Positions 15,837 through 23,840 of a stretch of DNA of 25,898 bases are shown one piece after another. A program made the position numbers and the translations under genes. The stretch lies in NCBI GenBank assembly GCA_947371415.1, contig CANBPJ010000007.1, forward strand, positions 1-25,898, written 5' to 3'. Every line of letters starts with the position of its first letter. Position 1 is the stretch's first letter. The notes under the pieces are model-generated. The model ran no database searches. It saw only the letters and a program-made list of their open reading frames with translations, and was not told the DNA's origin. This stretch comes from Burkholderiaceae bacterium (GTDB lineage Bacteria > Pseudomonadota > Gammaproteobacteria > Burkholderiales > Burkholderiaceae).

Positions 15837-17357
15837 ATGGCAACGAACTATTTAAAGAAAATTTTATCGGCCCGAGTCTACGACGTGGCCAGGGAAACAG
15901 AGCTCCAAGTAGCCCCCGAACTCACCAAGCGCTTAGGTAACCAAGTTTTACTCAAAAGAGAAGACAACCAACCGGTTTTCTCCTTCAAACTACGTGGTGC
16001 CTATAACAAAATGGCACATTTACCCCCAGAAGCCCTAAAACGGGGGGTCATCGCAGCCTCAGCAGGCAATCATGCCCAAGGCGTGGCCCTAGCAGCGGCA
16101 AAAATGAAGTGCAAAGCGGTCATCGTGATGCCCCTCACCACCCCAAGCGTCAAAATCGATGCGGTAAAGGCGCGTGGCGGATCTTGGGTCGAAGTGATCT
16201 TGCATGGCGAATCCTATAGTGACGCCTTCAAATACTCTGAACTTTTAGAGAAAAAACGGGGTTTAACCTTTGTTCATCCATTTGATGATCCCGATGTCAT
16301 TGCTGGCCAAGGCACGATTGCCTTAGAAATCTTTCAGCAACACCAAGAGCCAATCGACGCTATTTTTGTAGCCATCGGTGGTGGTGGCCTCATTGCAGGT
16401 ATTGGCGAATACGTCAAAGCAGTCAGCCCCAAGACCAAAGTCATCGGTGTTCAATCAGTAGATTCAGATGCGATGAGAAGATCGCTTGAAGCGAATAAGC
16501 GCATCGAGATGAAAGATGTCGGCCTTTTTTCCGATGGCACAGCAGTGAAGCTGGTTGGCAAAGAAACCTTCCGCATTTGCAAACGTGTTGTAGACGACAT
16601 TGTCACCGTAGATACGGATGAAATCTGCGCTGCTATCAATGACGTCTTTACCGACACGCGCAGTATTCTGGAGCCCGCTGGCGCCCTTGCCATTGCGGGC
16701 ATGAAGAAGTATGTAGAAAAACATCGCCTTAAGAAGAAAACGTTGGTGGCGATTGCTTGCGGTGCCAATATGAATTTCAGCCGCTTGCGCTTTGTGGCTG
16801 AGCGCGCTGATGTTGGTGAATTCCGCGAAGCGGTTTTCGCAGTTACGATCCCCGAGGAGCGTGGATCCTTTAGACGCTTCTGCGAATTACTCGGCAGTCG
16901 TAACGTGACTGAATTTAACTACCGCATTGCTGACCAAAGTGAAGCGCATATTTTTGTTGGTATCGGTACACAAAAGGCAACAGACAGCACGGCGATTGCA
17001 AAGCATTTCCGCAAAGCAAAATTTGCAACAATTGACCTGACTCATGATGAGCTCGCTAAGTCACACCTGCGTCACATGGTGGGTGGCCGCTCTACGCTGG
17101 CAAAAGATGAGTTGCTATACCGCTTTGAGTTTCCTGAGCGCCCAGGCGCGCTCATGAAGTTTTTAACGAGCATGGCGCCTAACTGGAATATTAGTCTATT
17201 CCATTACCGCAATCACGGTGCCGACTATGGCCGCATCTTGGTTGGGATTCAGGTTCCTCAGAATGAGCAAAAGCAATTCCAAAACTTCTTAGCTTCACTG
17301 GGTTATCCGCATTGGAATGAAACCGATAACCCTGCTTACCGCCTATTCCTTAAATGA
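15837..17357 (+). CDS. ilvA: Threonine ammonia-lyase, biosynthetic
   Basis: A PLP enzyme converting L-threonine to 2-oxobutanoate and ammonia, the first committed step to isoleucine. The 506-residue length and two C-terminal ACT-like regulatory domains (about 333-400 and 425-500, the latter with YRFEFPERPGALMKF) mark the biosynthetic, feedback-regulated type rather than the short catabolic one. The catalytic part shows the PLP lysine K51 in SFKLRGAYNKM, SAGNHAQG (75-82) and the phosphate-binding GGGGL (181-185). In this family the second domain senses isoleucine and valine. The ATG at 15837 has no obvious Shine-Dalgarno. The gene is divergent from the giant oxidoreductase and heads a plus-strand group with the 5'-nucleotidase and queF, starting 28 bases before the former. 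Confidence 0.96.
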   Translation: MATNYLKKILSARVYDVARETELQVAPELTKRLGNQVLLKREDNQPVFSFKLRGAYNKMAHLPPEALKRGVIAASAGNHAQGVALAAAKMKCKAVIVMPLTTPSVKIDAVKARGGSWVEVILHGESYSDAFKYSELLEKKRGLTFVHPFDDPDVIAGQGTIALEIFQQHQEPIDAIFVAIGGGGLIAGIGEYVKAVSPKTKVIGVQSVDSDAMRRSLEANKRIEMKDVGLFSDGTAVKLVGKETFRICKRVVDDIVTVDTDEICAAINDVFTDTRSILEPAGALAIAGMKKYVEKHRLKKKTLVAIACGANMNFSRLRFVAERADVGEFREAVFAVTIPEERGSFRRFCELLGSRNVTEFNYRIADQSEAHIFVGIGTQKATDSTAIAKHFRKAKFATIDLTHDELAKSHLRHMVGGRSTLAKDELLYRFEFPERPGALMKFLTSMAPNWNISLFHYRNHGADYGRILVGIQVPQNEQKQFQNFLASLGYPHWNETDNPAYRLFLK

Positions 17358-17385
17358 GCGTTAGTACATAAGATCGAATTCGTAA

Positions 17386-18294
17386 ATGTCATACACACTC
17401 ACCGGAAAACTCGTTGTTGCGATTTCATCACGCGCACTCTTTGATTTCGAAGAAGAGAATCGCATCTTTGAATCTACTGATGACAGCGCCTATATGAAGC
17501 TGCAATTAGAGCGCTTATCTAAAGCCGCTCAAACGGGAGTTGCTTTTCCATTGGTGAAGAAGTTACTAGCTTTCAATGAGGAGGGTGAGCAACGCGTTGA
17601 AGTGGTAATCCTCTCGCGCAATGATCCGGTCAGCGGTCTTCGAGTCTTCCGCTCTGCTGAGCATCATGGCTTACATTTGGAGCGCGGTGTATTCACCAGA
17701 GGACGCCCACCTTATCACTATCTACGCTCACTGCACGCCAACCTGTTTCTCTCAGCAAACGAAGATGATGTGCGCGCAACGATTGATGCAGGATTTCCTG
17801 CGGCGCGCGTCTATCCAGAATCAACTAAGACTGCAGAGTCTCATCCGAATGAAATCCGCATCGCCTTTGACGGAGACGCAGTACTCTTTTCAGATGAAGC
17901 GGAGCAAGTATTCCAGAGCGAAGGTCTACTAGCTTTTGTGGATCATGAAAGCAAGAAAGCCGCTATCCCACTGCCACCAGGCCCATTTAAGCCTTTGCTA
18001 GAAGCATTGCATCGCTTGCAACGCTCTACCAGCGAGAAGGGCATGCGTATTCGCACCGCCTTAGTCACAGCTCGCTCAGCGCCAGCACATGAGCGCGCCA
18101 TTCGCACATTGATGGCTTGGGGTATTGATGTGGATGAAGCCATGTTCCTTGGTGGACTCTCTAAAAGCGAATTCCTGCGCGAGTTTGAGCCAGACTTTTT
18201 CTTTGATGATCAAACTGGTCACTGTCAGTCGGCTGCATCAGTAGCGCCTACCGGCCACGTTGTCTCTGGCGTATCCAATAAACCTAAAAGCTAA
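17386..18294 (+). CDS. 5'-nucleotidase, cytosolic type I-like family
   Basis: A 302-residue member of the 5-nucleotidase family (Pfam PF06189), related to eukaryotic cN-I, which removes phosphate from nucleoside monophosphates. The signature is IAFDGDAVLFSDEAEQ (159-173), nearly identical to my recollection of NT5C1A, plus VEVVILSRNDP (71-81), FTRGRPPYHYL (103-113) and LGGLSKSEFLREFEPDFFFDDQ (255-276). No signal peptide or membrane segment is visible, so the enzyme should be cytosolic. Substrate preference cannot be read here; AMP is the preferred substrate of animal relatives. The stop codon overlaps the queF start as TAATG, indicating translational coupling. It lies 28 bases downstream of ilvA. 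Confidence 0.88.
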   Translation: MSYTLTGKLVVAISSRALFDFEEENRIFESTDDSAYMKLQLERLSKAAQTGVAFPLVKKLLAFNEEGEQRVEVVILSRNDPVSGLRVFRSAEHHGLHLERGVFTRGRPPYHYLRSLHANLFLSANEDDVRATIDAGFPAARVYPESTKTAESHPNEIRIAFDGDAVLFSDEAEQVFQSEGLLAFVDHESKKAAIPLPPGPFKPLLEALHRLQRSTSEKGMRIRTALVTARSAPAHERAIRTLMAWGIDVDEAMFLGGLSKSEFLREFEPDFFFDDQTGHCQSAASVAPTGHVVSGVSNKPKS

Positions 18295-19121
18295 TGTCTA
18301 CAATTCCTCTTGGTCAAGCCTCGCAATATCCAGATCAATATGATCCAAGCCTGCTATTCCCCATTCCACGAACTGAAAATCGCCTTAAGTTAGATCTCAA
18401 GCCAAACCAAGCTTTACCGTTTGTTGGTGTTGACATTTGGAATGCTTTTGAGCTGAGTTGGCTTAATAAAAAAGGGAAGCCGCAGATTGCTTTGGCAGAA
18501 TTTCAAGTACCAGCAGATTCACCATACATGATTGAATCTAAATCATTCAAGCTTTATCTCAATAGCTTAAATAGTGCTCGCTTTGAAGATGAAGCTGAAG
18601 TACGAGAAAGATTGATAGCAGATTTATCAGCGGTTGCTGGCAGAAAAATTGCCACCCGCATTAATCCAACTGAAGCAATTGCCAAAAAAGGCATGCAAGA
18701 AATGAGTGGGGTCCTGATAGATCGCCTTGATATTGAGATAGACCCAAACTCATCAGCAGAACCTGCGCTACTTGAAGTAAATCAATCCTTTGGGCCAATC
18801 GAGCAATGCCTGGTTTCCCATTTACTGAAATCTAATTGTCCAGTTACCGGTCAACCGGATTGGGCAAGTGTACAAATTCGTTATCAGGGCCGTCCAATCC
18901 TTGAAGAGGGTTTATTGCGCTACCTGATTGGCTTTAGACAAAAAGGTGAGTTTCATGAGCATTGTGTTGAAACGATTTTTTGTGACATTAAGCGGCAATG
19001 CAAACCCGAGAAACTCTCCGTCTATGCGCGCTACACTCGCCGCGGTGGCTTGGATATCAACCCCTTCCGCACCGATCACAACGCACCCTGGCCAGATAAC
19101 ACGCGACATGCAAGGCAGTAA
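18294..19121 (+). CDS. queF: NADPH-dependent 7-cyano-7-deazaguanine reductase (preQ0 reductase)
   Basis: Reduces the nitrile of preQ0 to the aminomethyl group of preQ1, using NADPH, before insertion into tRNA for queuosine. At 275 residues this is the long, two-lobed form as in E. coli (282). The family motif ESKSFKLYLNS is at 81-91, the nucleophilic cysteine C182 is in LKSNCPVTGQPDW (178-190) with D189 nearby, and the C-terminal lobe has FHEHCVE (220-226) and GGLDINPFR (251-259). All catalytic residues expected for activity are present. The start ATG overlaps the nucleotidase stop (TAATG). A strong bidirectional terminator lies 18 bases downstream. Other queuosine genes (queC, queD, queE, tgt) are not in the window. 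Confidence 0.97.
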   Translation: MSTIPLGQASQYPDQYDPSLLFPIPRTENRLKLDLKPNQALPFVGVDIWNAFELSWLNKKGKPQIALAEFQVPADSPYMIESKSFKLYLNSLNSARFEDEAEVRERLIADLSAVAGRKIATRINPTEAIAKKGMQEMSGVLIDRLDIEIDPNSSAEPALLEVNQSFGPIEQCLVSHLLKSNCPVTGQPDWASVQIRYQGRPILEEGLLRYLIGFRQKGEFHEHCVETIFCDIKRQCKPEKLSVYARYTRRGGLDINPFRTDHNAPWPDNTRHARQ

Positions 19122-19138
19122 TAAATCTACAGATAAAT

Positions 19139-19164
19139 AAAAAGCCCTTCTAGAAGGGCTTTTT
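19139..19164. terminator. Bidirectional intrinsic terminator between queF and ssb
   Basis: A perfect palindrome with GC-rich arms GCCCTTC (19144-19150) and GAAGGGC (19153-19159), flanked by five As on the left and five Ts on the right. It can stop queF transcription rightwards and ssb transcription leftwards, as the ssb stop is 30 bases away. Confidence 0.93.
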
Positions 19165-19193
19165 AAATGAGGCGTTACTAATGAGCGAAATGG

Positions 19194-19649
19194 TTAAAAC
19201 GGAATATCGTCATCCATTGCGCCAAGTGATGCGGCATTTGAAGATGCTGGGGCAGATTGCTCAGCCGGCTTTGAGCGACTATAGCTTTCACCAACATCAC
19301 CACTACCGCCTACTGGCTTGCCACCAAGCATTTGCATTGTTTCTGCAACGATCTCAGTGGAATATTTTTCTTGACCACTAGCGTCAGTCCATTTACGTGT
19401 ACGCAAACGACCTTCCACGTAAACCTGTGAACCTTTTTTGAGGTATTGACCAGCGATCTCTGCAAGTTTTCCAAAGAATGCAACACGGTGCCATTCTGTG
19501 GTTTCTTTCATTTCGCCAGACTGCTTATCTTTGTAACGATCTGATGTCGCTACTGAAATGTTTGTTACGGCATCGCCGCTTGGCATATAACGTGTTTCTG
19601 GATCGCGTCCTACGTTACCTACGATGATGACTTTATTTACCGAAGCCAT
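19194..19649 (-). CDS. ssb: Single-stranded DNA-binding protein
   Basis: Binds single-stranded DNA during replication, repair and recombination, usually as a tetramer. The 151-residue protein has an N-terminal OB fold (1-108) starting MASVNKVIIVGNVGRDPETRY, with WHRVAFFGKLAEIAGQYLKKGSQVYVEGRL (53-82), a serine/alanine-rich flexible linker, and the acidic tip DDDIPF (146-151) that recruits partner proteins. The ATG has a good ribosome site, GGGAGA, at five bases. The gap to the upstream MFS gene is 74 bases and contains a candidate promoter. No LexA-type box is visible. Confidence 0.98.
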   Translation of the reverse strand: MASVNKVIIVGNVGRDPETRYMPSGDAVTNISVATSDRYKDKQSGEMKETTEWHRVAFFGKLAEIAGQYLKKGSQVYVEGRLRTRKWTDASGQEKYSTEIVAETMQMLGGKPVGGSGDVGESYSRSKPAEQSAPASSNAASLGAMDDDIPF

Positions 19650-19689
19650 GTTGTCTCCCGAAGAAAAATACTGCTGTTATTACTGCTAA

Positions 19690-19718
19690 AAATAAACTAC
19701 TCGCTTTAATTAAACCAA
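19690..19718 (-). promoter_or_regulatory. Candidate sigma-70 promoter of ssb
   Basis: On the minus strand TTGGTT (19718-19713) and TTATTT (19695-19690) are 17 bases apart, in an AT-rich gap 40 to 70 bases before the ssb start. The match is modest; ssb could also be read from the MFS gene upstream. Confidence 0.3.
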
Positions 19719-19723
19719 TGAAG

Positions 19724-20914
19724 CTATGACACCGTCTTTGGTGCCACATCCTTTGATTCAGTGGCTCTCGCTGGCATCGCGCCCATCGACCAAGCAATTA
19801 TAAGCCAGCATAAAAGTAGAGCTGCACCCATAACAAAGACCGATAAATCACCGTGGCTATCCATTAACCAACCCCCGATAACAGCCCCTGTAAAGAGGCC
19901 AATCGATTGAGTAGTGTTGTAAACACCTAGAGCAGTGCCCTTGGACTCTTTGGCAAAACGAGAAACTAAGGATGGTTGCAATGCCTCTAGCAAGTTAAAG
20001 CCGACAAAGTAAATCAATAAGGCAATGGCGATAGCAGTAATCGAATGGGTGCTTGTAAACACCAATTCAGCAATCAAGAGCAGCACAATTGCCACCAATA
20101 AGACGGTTCGTAACTGCTGCTTCTTTTCACCAAAAATCAAAATAGGCGCCATCAAGAAAAAGGACAGTAGCACCACGGGGAGATAAACCTGCCAATGGGA
20201 GGCCAATGGCAGGCCGGCTTGCACGAGCAAACGGGGGACGACCAGGAACATGGCTACTTGAGTGGCATGTAATACAAATACACCGGCATTCAGACGCATC
20301 AACTCAGGGCGCAGAAACACATCCTTCAAACTCGCTTGCTGCACCTTAGACCCTGGCTTAGTACTCGGCAGAAGGTAGTAAGCAACCAAGATTCCACCAA
20401 GCCCAAGCACTGCTAACACTACAAAAATACCGCTCAAACTGATCAAGCGATAGATTGGGGCAGCAATTACTAAGGAGAGTGCAAATGAGAGGGCAATGCT
20501 GCCGCCAACTATGGCCATTGCGCGGGTACGGACTTGCTCACGAGTTAAATCGGCGACCCAAGCAGAAATCGCTGCTGAGACGGCTCCCGCACCCATTACC
20601 CCACGACCGATGGCAATCCATAAGAGGTCATCCTGGGCAGCGCAGATCAAGGCACCCGCCACAAATAGAGAAAGTCCCCATAAAACGACGGGTTTTCGAC
20701 CAATTCGGTCAGATAGGCGCCCTAAAGGGATATAGAAGCAAGCTTGGACAATATTGAAGATTCCAAGGGTCAGTCCAACCCACAAGGCGTGCTCTCCACC
20801 CGGCAAGCCCCGCGCATGAATGCTAAAAACGGGCAAAAGCAGAAATAGGCCCAGCATACGGAGGCCAAAGATGCCTGCTAAGGCCAGAGTGGAGCGAAGT
20901 TCAGAAGGATTCAT
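19724..20914 (-). CDS. Major facilitator superfamily transporter
   Basis: A 396-residue inner-membrane protein with about twelve hydrophobic segments, in two halves separated near residues 185-210 (STKPGSKVQQASLKDVF). The MFS motif A, GRLSDRIGRKPV, is at 65-76 between segments 2 and 3. The layout resembles drug-efflux or sugar-efflux type members, but the substrate cannot be deduced. It lies between ssb and uvrA, divergent from uvrA with only 37 bases between start codons, a neighbourhood I recall in related Burkholderiales. Start codon ATG at 20914; the ribosome-site region, GGCTATATT... on the other strand, reads CCCTTTCCC before the ATG, so no Shine-Dalgarno is apparent. Confidence 0.88.
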   Translation of the reverse strand: MNPSELRSTLALAGIFGLRMLGLFLLLPVFSIHARGLPGGEHALWVGLTLGIFNIVQACFYIPLGRLSDRIGRKPVVLWGLSLFVAGALICAAQDDLLWIAIGRGVMGAGAVSAAISAWVADLTREQVRTRAMAIVGGSIALSFALSLVIAAPIYRLISLSGIFVVLAVLGLGGILVAYYLLPSTKPGSKVQQASLKDVFLRPELMRLNAGVFVLHATQVAMFLVVPRLLVQAGLPLASHWQVYLPVVLLSFFLMAPILIFGEKKQQLRTVLLVAIVLLLIAELVFTSTHSITAIAIALLIYFVGFNLLEALQPSLVSRFAKESKGTALGVYNTTQSIGLFTGAVIGGWLMDSHGDLSVFVMGAALLLCWLIIAWSMGAMPARATESKDVAPKTVS

Positions 20915-20951
20915 GGGAAAGGGCTATATTAACAAGTTACGCTGAAAAATC

Positions 20952-23840
20952 ATGAATAACGAAATTAAAATCCGCGGTGCGCGCACGCACAACCTCAAAA
21001 ACATCAATCTAGATATCCCTAGAGAGAAATTGGTCGTCTTGACCGGACTTTCTGGCTCAGGCAAAAGCTCCTTAGCTTTTGACACCCTTTACGCCGAAGG
21101 TCAACGTCGCTACGTAGAGTCCTTATCTGCCTATGCTCGCCAATTCTTGCAGCTAATGGAGAAGCCGGACGTCGACACTATTGAGGGCCTCTCGCCAGCC
21201 ATTTCCATTGAACAAAAAGCGACTAGCCATAACCCCCGCTCTACAGTGGGCACGGTCACAGAGATTCATGATTACCTACGTTTGTTATTTGCCCGTGCCG
21301 GGACGCCGCATTGTCCTGACCACGATCTGCCATTAGAAGCGCAAAGTGTTTCTCAAATGGTCGATACCGTTTTAGCCATGCCTGAAGACACTAAGCTCAT
21401 GATTCTTGCTCCCGTAGTGAGTGAGCGTAAAGGTGAGTTCGTTGATTTATTCCAAGATCTGCAAGCCCAAGGTTTTGTCCGCTTTCGTGTGCGCTCCGGC
21501 GGTGGAACGACCAACACTGCCATAGCTGAAATATTCGAAGTCGACCAATTACCGACACTCAAGAAAAACGAAAAGCACTCTATTGAAGTAGTGGTAGATC
21601 GCATTAAAGTGCGTCCAGATATCCAGCAACGTGTAGCAGAATCTTTTGAGACTGCACTCCGCTTAGCTGATGGCAAAGCCATGATCGTCAATATGGACAC
21701 TGGCAAAGAGATGATCTTCTCGAGCAAGTTTGCTTGTCCGATTTGCTCTTACTCATTGCAAGAGCTTGAGCCACGTCTTTTTTCATTCAATAATCCAATG
21801 GGTGCTTGTCCCTCTTGCGACGGCTTAGGTCATCAGTCTTTCTTTGATCCAAAACGTATCGTTGCTCACCCAGATTTGTCACTAGCATCTGGTGCCATTA
21901 AAGGCTGGGATCGTCGTAATCAGTTTTACTTCAAGCTCCTGCAGACACTCGCAAAGCATGGCGGTTTTGATGTTGAGAAACCCTTTGAGACTCTCAACAA
22001 GAAACAACAAGATCTCATTTTGTTAGGCTCGGGGGATATCACCATTCCATTTGAATACATTAACGAGCGTGGCAAAAATAGCATTCGTGAACACGCCTTT
22101 GAAGGCATCGTAGCTAACTTTGAACGACGTTATCGCGAGACGGACTCTGGAACCGTTCGAGAAGAATTATCACGCTATCAAAACGTACAAACTTGTCCAG
22201 CATGTAGCGGCAGTCGTTTACGCAAAGAGGCACGCTTTGTCAAAGTGGGAGATGGCAAGCAATCCCGCGCTATTTATGAAATCAGCGCCCTCCCCTTAAA
22301 AGAAGCTAAAGAATATTTTGAAGCACTTGAACTCAAAGGTGCTAAACGAGAAATCGCAGATAAGATTGTGAAAGAGATTGGCTCACGTCTTCGCTTCTTA
22401 AATGATGTAGGCCTCGACTATCTCTCATTGGAGCGCAGCGCAGACACCCTCTCTGGTGGTGAAGCTCAACGTATTCGGTTGGCCTCCCAAATTGGATCCG
22501 GACTGACTGGAGTGATGTATGTTTTGGATGAGCCATCAATTGGACTACATCAACGTGATAACGATCGCCTCATTGGCACCTTGAAGCACTTGCGCGACTT
22601 AGGTAATAGCGTACTGGTAGTTGAGCATGATGAGGATATGATTCGCGCCTCTGACTATGTGATTGATATCGGTCCTGGCGCTGGCATACATGGCGGCGAA
22701 GTCGTGGCTGAAGGCACTCCAGCGGAAGTTGAGGCCAATCCAAAATCTCTGACAGGTGCCTATTTATCTGGTCGTGAGTGGATTGCCGTTCCCGAAAAAC
22801 GCATTCCGGTAAACGACAAGTTCTTAGAAATCATTGGTGCGCGTGGCAACAACTTGCAATCGGTTCATGCGCAGATCCCAGTAGGCTTATTAACTTGCGT
22901 CACTGGCGTCTCTGGCTCTGGTAAATCGACCCTGATTAACGACACACTGCATCACGCAGTTGCGAAGCATATCTATGGCTCCAATGCAGAACCCGCAGCC
23001 CATGATGCAATTAAAGGTCTTGAGAACTTTGACAAAGTCATTAGCGTAGACCAATCTCCGATTGGCAGAACACCTCGCTCTAACCCTGCAACGTATACCG
23101 GTTTATTTACCCCCATCAGAGAACTCTTTTGTGGTGTGCCCGCTTCACGTGAGCGTGGCTATGAGGCGGGTCGTTTCTCTTTTAACGTCAAAGGTGGTCG
23201 TTGCGACGCCTGTGAAGGTGACGGCGTTATCAAGGTAGAAATGCATTTCTTGCCAGACGTTTATGTGCCATGTGACGTCTGTCATGGCAAACGCTATAAC
23301 CGCGAGACTTTAGACATTCGCTACAAAGGGAAGAATATTCATGAAGTGCTGTCGATGACAATCGAACAAGCACATGAATTCTTCGAAGCGGTTCCCATCG
23401 TCAAGCGTAAACTCAAAACCTTGCTTGATGTGGGCTTGGGATATGTCAAATTAGGTCAAAGCGCTACCACCCTATCGGGCGGTGAGGCGCAACGCGTCAA
23501 ACTCTCGCTAGAACTTTCAAAACGCGATACCGGCAGAACGCTGTATATCTTGGATGAACCAACCACTGGTTTGCATTTCCATGACATTCAGCTACTCCTC
23601 ACCGTTTTGCAAACCCTAAAAAAACAAGGCAATACGATTGTCATCATTGAACACAATTTGGACGTGATCAAAACTGCCGATTGGATTATTGACTTAGGGC
23701 CTAAAGGTGGCGCTGGTGGCGGACAGATTATTGCTACCGGCACTCCAGAAGATGTTGCTAAGAATGAAGCGAGCTTTACCGGTCATTACTTGGCACCACT
23801 CCTGATTCGTAAACCAGTCGCCAGCAAAAAGAAAAAGTGA
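20952..23840 (+). CDS. uvrA: Excinuclease ABC subunit A
   Basis: The damage-recognition ATPase of nucleotide excision repair, acting as a dimer that loads UvrB. The 962-residue length is typical (E. coli 940). It has two ABC modules: Walker A GLSGSGKSS (32-40) with signature LSGGE (500-504), and Walker A GVSGSGKS (652-659) with signature LSGGE (841-845), each followed by a Walker B VLDEP or ILDEP. Both zinc modules are intact: C262/C265/C286/C289 and C751/C754/C774/C777. The C-terminus ends in a lysine-rich tail. The start lies 37 bases from the divergent MFS start. The stop directly abuts the stop of the convergent antiporter gene. No SOS (LexA) box is visible in the short upstream region. 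Confidence 0.98.
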   Translation: MNNEIKIRGARTHNLKNINLDIPREKLVVLTGLSGSGKSSLAFDTLYAEGQRRYVESLSAYARQFLQLMEKPDVDTIEGLSPAISIEQKATSHNPRSTVGTVTEIHDYLRLLFARAGTPHCPDHDLPLEAQSVSQMVDTVLAMPEDTKLMILAPVVSERKGEFVDLFQDLQAQGFVRFRVRSGGGTTNTAIAEIFEVDQLPTLKKNEKHSIEVVVDRIKVRPDIQQRVAESFETALRLADGKAMIVNMDTGKEMIFSSKFACPICSYSLQELEPRLFSFNNPMGACPSCDGLGHQSFFDPKRIVAHPDLSLASGAIKGWDRRNQFYFKLLQTLAKHGGFDVEKPFETLNKKQQDLILLGSGDITIPFEYINERGKNSIREHAFEGIVANFERRYRETDSGTVREELSRYQNVQTCPACSGSRLRKEARFVKVGDGKQSRAIYEISALPLKEAKEYFEALELKGAKREIADKIVKEIGSRLRFLNDVGLDYLSLERSADTLSGGEAQRIRLASQIGSGLTGVMYVLDEPSIGLHQRDNDRLIGTLKHLRDLGNSVLVVEHDEDMIRASDYVIDIGPGAGIHGGEVVAEGTPAEVEANPKSLTGAYLSGREWIAVPEKRIPVNDKFLEIIGARGNNLQSVHAQIPVGLLTCVTGVSGSGKSTLINDTLHHAVAKHIYGSNAEPAAHDAIKGLENFDKVISVDQSPIGRTPRSNPATYTGLFTPIRELFCGVPASRERGYEAGRFSFNVKGGRCDACEGDGVIKVEMHFLPDVYVPCDVCHGKRYNRETLDIRYKGKNIHEVLSMTIEQAHEFFEAVPIVKRKLKTLLDVGLGYVKLGQSATTLSGGEAQRVKLSLELSKRDTGRTLYILDEPTTGLHFHDIQLLLTVLQTLKKQGNTIVIIEHNLDVIKTADWIIDLGPKGGAGGGQIIATGTPEDVAKNEASFTGHYLAPLLIRKPVASKKKK

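Noticed and set aside
15821..15940. 39-codon plus-strand frame starting ATG at 15821, overlapping the ilvA start in another frame, considered as a regulatory leader peptide
   Set aside because: No ribosome site, no run of Ile/Val/Leu codons, no attenuator hairpin; most likely chance.
16451..16768. 105-codon minus-strand open frame inside ilvA
   Set aside because: Antisense to the conserved catalytic and linker region of IlvA; no recognisable domain.
19650..19723. Possible LexA (SOS) box upstream of ssb in CTGCTGTTATTACTGC
   Set aside because: It has CTGT but not the paired ACAG at the required spacing; the uvrA upstream gap also lacks CTG-N10-CAG.
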